A stretch of 64,000 nucleotides of DNA from the NCBI GenBank assembly GCA_030411725.1, contig MU839847.1, forward strand, positions 248,001 through 312,000, read 5' to 3'. Below the pieces are notes generated by a model, which had not been told where the DNA came from, made no database searches, and worked only from the letters and a program-made list of their open reading frames with translations. Positions 62,607-64,000 of this stretch are shown here, in pieces. The stretch is from Echria macrotheca (Eukaryota; Ascomycota; Sordariomycetes; Sordariales; Schizotheciaceae). The translations under genes and the position numbers were made by a program. How positions within the stretch are numbered: position 1 is the first letter of the stretch; each line of letters begins with the position of its first letter.

Positions 62607-64000
62607 CTAAACCGCCAATCCCTCATAAGCCCTCTCCACCGTCCGGCTTCCCATGCCGGGGAGCATCCTCAGCTGCGACAGCGACGCAATATCGGCCTCG
62701 CCCTCACCATCACGGAGATTAAGGTGATCAACCAGATCCTGCGCCTTCTTAGTCCCGAACCCACTAAGCCCACGTATCAGAGCCAGGTTGCGCGAGTTCA
62801 CAATATCCAGCAGCTGACGTGTCCGCGGGCTGGCCGGGCCGTCGTCGCTCTCGGGTCCCTTCACTGCCTTCTTCTTCGCGGCCTTCGCGCGAGCCGGCTT
62901 ACGGTCGACAAAACTCTCGTCGTCGACATCGGCCTCGGTTCCGTCATATTCATCTTCGTTCTCCACCTCCTTCACCTTGGGCAGACGATGCTTTCTCGGC
63001 TTCTGTGCTTCCATGGCTGGGATATCACCCCCATCCTTGGCGGCTAGCTTCGCCCTCAAACGGTCAATCTTCATCTTCAGCTTCTCCTGGCCCGGAAAGT
63101 AGGGCTGTGCAAGCTCGTAGAAGCGCAGTGCGGTTTCCTCGTCGCCTCGCTCCTTGGCCTGCTTCGCCTGTAGAAGATATCGGAGACCTTCGGACCGTGC
63201 ATCCTGACCATCACTGTCGATGCGCCGCTCCAATGCTTCCAGGCGCTTGCGCACTTCCTCGCTGATCTGGTTCTCGCTCAAAGCACTCTGTGCTTGGGCG
63301 GGCGCTGGGTCTGCCGTGGCGGCGGCACGACTAGCCAGAATCTCGGCTACCTTCTTTTCGACCATGGCCTCGATCTGCTCGGCGGATATGGAGAGGGTTT
63401 GCGACCCCGGTTGTGACATGGTTTGAGGGACGACGCGGGGAAGCGAGGTCTGACTCGGACGGACCAGTTTGGTTGGACGAGCAGAGAGCTCGGACGGCTC
63501 GGATGCGCGCTTGTTCCCCAGGACTTGGCGAACTTGTGAGGAATTGGCGATCGGCATGGTGGCGCGGGATGGTGGAAGGATCGGTTTGCTAGACTTGTCG
63601 GTGTAGACATTGAAGGCTTTCGCGGGTTTATCCGCGGCCTTCTCCGCAGCCTTCTCGGCGGCCTTTGCTGCGATGGCGCCGGTGTGCACATTGTGGGCAT
63701 TGTTCAGAGGGCGAAGGGGTTGGCGCTGGATGTTGGCGCCACCGAGACCCGAGTTGGTACGCGGAGGTTGCTTGAAGACTATCTCGTTCTCAATCTCTCG
63801 GACCTCAATCCGCTTAGCTCGTGAGCTGACATTGAGGCTGCTCAGGGTGTCGAGATGATAGCTTCGTAGCGGCGCGAGGTTGAGGATCATGATGGTGATG
63901 CCGTTGTTCTGTCCCAAGGACAAGATGCGCGTCATCTTGGACTCTCGATAGGGAATGCGCTTGTCGCCACGGGAGATAGCGTCGATACATTGGCTGAGGA
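62607..64000 (-). CDS. KIF22-like kinesin, C-terminal part (5' end outside window)
   Basis: The frame is open to the window edge (codons in frame from 63998), so the motor N-terminus lies beyond it. The visible part starts in the kinesin motor: IDAISRGDKRIPYRESKMTRIL, then the last motor strand and helix (YHLDTLSSLNVSSRAKRIEV). A disordered Ala/Lys/Pro-rich region follows, then a coiled coil (AEQIEAMVEKKVAEILAS, EEVRKRLEALERRID) and a TPR-like stretch (YLLQAKQAKERGDEETALRFYELAQ). A basic/acidic linker leads to a C-terminal helix-hairpin-helix pair (NLALIRGLSGFGTKKAQDLVDHL; LRMLPGMGSRTVERAYEGL). The motor plus C-terminal HhH layout is that of kinesin-10 (Kid/KIF22), which moves chromosome arms on spindle microtubules. 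Confidence 0.9.
   Translation of the reverse strand, partial: LSQCIDAISRGDKRIPYRESKMTRILSLGQNNGITIMILNLAPLRSYHLDTLSSLNVSSRAKRIEVREIENEIVFKQPPRTNSGLGGANIQRQPLRPLNNAHNVHTGAIAAKAAEKAAEKAADKPAKAFNVYTDKSSKPILPPSRATMPIANSSQVRQVLGNKRASEPSELSARPTKLVRPSQTSLPRVVPQTMSQPGSQTLSISAEQIEAMVEKKVAEILASRAAATADPAPAQAQSALSENQISEEVRKRLEALERRIDSDGQDARSEGLRYLLQAKQAKERGDEETALRFYELAQPYFPGQEKLKMKIDRLRAKLAAKDGGDIPAMEAQKPRKHRLPKVKEVENEDEYDGTEADVDDESFVDRKPARAKAAKKKAVKGPESDDGPASPRTRQLLDIVNSRNLALIRGLSGFGTKKAQDLVDHLNLRDGEGEADIASLSQLRMLPGMGSRTVERAYEGLAV

Noticed and set aside
1..64000. CRISPR array or prokaryotic operon features
   Set aside because: No regularly spaced repeats. Introns, tRNA structure and gene families show a eukaryotic nuclear genome.

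Overview
The window reads as nuclear DNA of a filamentous ascomycete (Pezizomycotina, most likely Sordariomycetes). The evidence is short introns of about 44-93 nt with GTAAGT-type donors and CTNAC-like branch sites, a Zn(II)2Cys6 regulator, fungal-type NLR genes, small secreted proteins, and an intron-bearing tRNA gene. All exon joins were made by hand from splice signals and frame; every multi-exon model given as intact sums to a multiple of three. No database search was possible, so family names rest on recognised motifs.

Layout, left to right. 1-3.8 kb: the 3' end of a membrane protein gene, an AsaB-type hydroxylase/desaturase, and a small ORF. 4.2-7.7 kb: an NLR-like gene (helical N-terminus, NB-ARC, TPR). 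8.5-10.3 kb: a serine beta-lactamase-fold hydrolase. 11.0-12.3 kb: a decayed trypsin-like protease. 12.9-16.5 kb: two small conserved-looking proteins and a divergent kinase-like protein with a C-terminal membrane segment. 17.4-23.2 kb: a short-chain dehydrogenase converging on a secreted S10 carboxypeptidase, which diverges from a Zn2Cys6 transcription factor. 25.9-28.1 kb: a Fet3-like multicopper oxidase with a GPI-type tail. 29.8-30.9 kb: a decayed esterase-like phytase gene. 32.0-33.6 kb: a secreted choice-of-anchor-B/LVIVD protein. 34.9-35.3 kb: a two-repeat cysteine-rich secreted peptide, followed by an initiator tRNA-Met.

36.2-38.8 kb: an FHA-like/protein kinase divergent from a small basic protein. 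38.8-41.7 kb: gene-poor, apparently decayed DNA. 41.7-44.5 kb: a small GPI-type surface protein and a secreted SMP-30-like beta-propeller. 45.4 kb: tRNA-Glu with an intron. 46.1-49.3 kb: a coiled-coil protein and a small secreted crystallin-like protein. 49.7-55.7 kb: the mitochondrial ABC transporter Atm1 and an 11-exon SNF2/HLTF-like ATPase. 56.2-61.6 kb: a second NLR (DUF7708-like, NACHT, C2H2 fingers) that appears broken in the middle. 62.6 kb to the end: the 3' part of a KIF22-like kinesin.

There is no polyketide or peptide synthase, so the scattered oxidoreductases do not form an obvious biosynthetic cluster. The themes are intracellular non-self recognition (two NLRs), a secreted repertoire (protease, oxidase, cysteine-rich and crystallin-like proteins), housekeeping (Atm1, SNF2, kinesin, tRNAs), and gene decay with stop codons that fit C-to-T/G-to-A change. 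The best candidates for something new are the two-repeat peptide behind a Lys-Arg site and the two NLR genes.
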